From assembly GCF_019753045.1 (NCBI RefSeq), contig NZ_JAIELN010000006.1:247900-311899 (forward strand): a stretch of 64,000 nucleotides of DNA, in the 5' to 3' direction. The stretch comes from Hyphomicrobium sp. (lineage in GTDB: Bacteria > Pseudomonadota > Alphaproteobacteria > Rhizobiales > Hyphomicrobiaceae). Below are positions 62,964 through 64,000 of the stretch, one piece after another. A model generated the notes under the pieces. The model ran no database searches, had not been told where the DNA came from, and saw only the letters and a program-made list of their open reading frames with translations. The first letter of the stretch is position 1, and the number at the start of each line of letters is the position of its first letter. The translations under genes and the position numbers were made by a program.

Positions 62964-63203
62964 ATGTCATTCGATGCGCTGACGCTTTTCGGACTCGTTT
63001 CCGTCAGCCTGATGCTGCTGTTCTACACGTTCGAGGACAGCAGCCCCTGGTGTATCCTCGGATTTTCCGTCGCTTGTGCGATGGGCTCGGTCTATGGATT
63101 TCTGCAGGGCGCCTGGCCCTTCGGCCTTGTCGAAGGCGTTTGGACGTTTATCGCTCTCAAACGCTGGCAGAAGCGTCGGCTTACCGGTGCGCCCGCGGCG
63201 TAA
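62964..63203 (+). CDS. Small membrane protein
   Basis: 79 aa. Two or three hydrophobic segments (LFGLVSVSLMLLFYTF, CILGFSVACAMGSVYGFL, FGLVEGVWTFIAL) and a basic C-terminus KRWQKRRLTG. Spaced 17 nt from lapA and 13 nt from trpF, so clearly part of the operon. Family not identified; similar short proteins occur at this position in related genomes (from memory, moderate certainty). Confidence 0.72.
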   Translation: MSFDALTLFGLVSVSLMLLFYTFEDSSPWCILGFSVACAMGSVYGFLQGAWPFGLVEGVWTFIALKRWQKRRLTGAPAA

Positions 63204-63216
63204 CACACGAACTTAG

Positions 63217-63867
63217 ATGATCACGACAGCCAAAATTTGCGGGATCACGACGCCTGAAGCGTTGGAAGCGGCCATCTCCGGCGGCGCCGACTACATCGGG
63301 CTTGTCTTTTATGCGAAGAGCCCGCGCCATCTCGACATCCCTCAAGCCAAGCGACTGGCGGGGCTCGCACGCGGCAGGGCCAAGATCGTTGCGCTGACGG
63401 TCGATGCGGATGACGACACGCTGCAAGAGATTGTCGATGACGTCGCTCCCGACATCTTGCAACTGCACGGCAAGGAAACCCCGGAACGGGTTGCTGCCAT
63501 CAAGAAGCAATTCGGGCGAGAAGTCATAAAGGCGATTGCCGTCGCGACGGCCGGAGACGCGGAACGCGCACGCAGCTACGCGGGCGCTGCCGATCTCATC
63601 CTCTTCGACGCGAAGGCGCCTCCGGGCTCGTTGCTTCCGGGCGGCAACGGGCGAACGTTCGACTGGCACGCGCTCGATGGTGTTGCCGAAGCTCTGCCGT
63701 TCATGCTTTCGGGTGGCCTCGGGCCCGACAACGTCGCGGATGCCATCGCGTTAACGAAGCCGGTCGCCGTCGATGTGTCGTCCGGTGTTGAAAGTGCGCC
63801 GGGCATCAAGGACCCTGATCAGATCCGTCGCTTTCTTCTCGCCGTAAAGGCAGCTAAGCAGGCGTAG
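63217..63867 (+). CDS. trpF: Phosphoribosylanthranilate isomerase
   Basis: 216 aa. TIM-barrel tryptophan enzyme: TAKICGITTPEALEAA (catalytic Cys), GADYIGLVFYAKSPRH, DILQLHGKETPE, LILFDAKAPPG (catalytic Asp), LSGGLGPDNV and DVSSGVESAPGIKD. trpB and trpA usually follow and would lie just outside the window. Confidence 0.96.
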   Translation: MITTAKICGITTPEALEAAISGGADYIGLVFYAKSPRHLDIPQAKRLAGLARGRAKIVALTVDADDDTLQEIVDDVAPDILQLHGKETPERVAAIKKQFGREVIKAIAVATAGDAERARSYAGAADLILFDAKAPPGSLLPGGNGRTFDWHALDGVAEALPFMLSGGLGPDNVADAIALTKPVAVDVSSGVESAPGIKDPDQIRRFLLAVKAAKQA

Positions 63868-63872
63868 AAATT

Positions 63873-63901
63873 CCCTCTCCCCATACTTTATGGGGAGAGG
63901 G
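63873..63901 (+). terminator. Hairpin repeat after trpF
   Basis: CCCTCTCCCCATA, loop CTT, TATGGGGAGAGGG: a perfect 13-bp stem followed by TTAGGGTGAGGGGC. The form is that of the dispersed intergenic repeats of Hyphomicrobiales rather than of a classical T-run terminator. Confidence 0.6.
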
Positions 63902-63945
63902 TTAGGGTGAGGGGCGGCAACTTCGGTGCGCCCTGCGGCCCCGCA

Positions 63946-63980
63946 CCCCAGCCCGCGCCCCCCCCGCGGGGGGGGGGGGG
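63946..63980. repeat. Homopolymer-rich C/G tract at the window end
   Basis: Runs of eight or more C and twelve or more G follow each other around 63957-63980. Such tracts are hard to sequence, and this one may contain errors or mark a poorly resolved repeat. Confidence 0.5.
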
Positions 63981-64000
63981 AAATCGAAGCTGTAAAAGGC

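Overview
The window looks like a chromosomal piece of an alphaproteobacterium of the Hyphomicrobiales, and a methylotroph such as Hyphomicrobium is my best guess (inference, not proof). The signs are the housekeeping block aroA-cmk-(pdh)-rpsA-sppA-ihfB-lapA-trpF, a FYDLN-acid protein, a DUF1150/small heat-shock pair, an NDUFA9-like oxidoreductase beside tRNA-Leu, and an orphan pqqA whose peptide resembles methylotroph PqqA.

Layout. (1) 0.4-6.8 kb, plus strand: a TonB-dependent receptor followed by a FecBCD-type ABC importer with a luciferase-like flavin monooxygenase embedded in the operon by 4-nt overlaps. (2) 7.1 kb: tRNA-Leu(CAG). (3) 7.5-17.1 kb, minus strand: a MacAB-type exporter, a small secreted protein, and a CusAB-type Cu/Ag efflux operon with two small exported accessory proteins. 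(4) 17.3-33.6 kb: a divergent catabolic island. On the minus strand are a type I Baeyer-Villiger/flavin monooxygenase, a creatininase-family amidohydrolase, three SDRs and a glutamine-synthetase-like ligase. On the plus strand are a complete branched-chain-amino-acid-type ABC importer, an unrecognised Cys/His-rich protein, a second, divergent glutamine-synthetase-like ligase, an HSL-type esterase, a FadR-type GntR regulator and a class I glutamine amidotransferase. Together they suggest uptake, gamma-glutamylation and ring or carbonyl oxidation of an amine. TGGTCTA-like half-sites recur at three promoters of the island. (5) 33.7-35.4 kb: small accessory genes. (6) 35.5-40.7 kb, minus strand: a translationally coupled operon of a PqqD-like protein, an HprK-related kinase, three family-2 glycosyltransferases and a NTP_transf_5-type nucleotidyltransferase. 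It resembles the phosphorylation/glycosylation tailoring part of some lasso peptide clusters but has no cyclase and no visible precursor. (7) 41.3-42.3 kb: a TonB-like protein and a second, identical tRNA-Leu(CAG). (8) 42.5-50.7 kb: the NDUFA9-like protein, DUF1150 and Hsp20 (with an RpoH-type promoter), a secreted hypothetical, orphan pqqA, an ABC-F ATPase, cstA-ybdD, tRNA-Ala and the FYDLN protein. (9) 50.9-63.9 kb, plus strand: aroA, cmk, a complete aceE-aceF-lpd pyruvate dehydrogenase operon, rpsA, sppA, ihfB, lapA, a small membrane protein and trpF.

The two identical tRNA-Leu genes bracket about 35 kb of accessory genes (7.1-42.3 kb), which looks like a variable region set in core sequence, although no integrase is visible. 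The strongest candidates for something undescribed are the PqqD/HprK/glycosyltransferase/nucleotidyltransferase operon and the gamma-glutamylation plus Baeyer-Villiger catabolic island.
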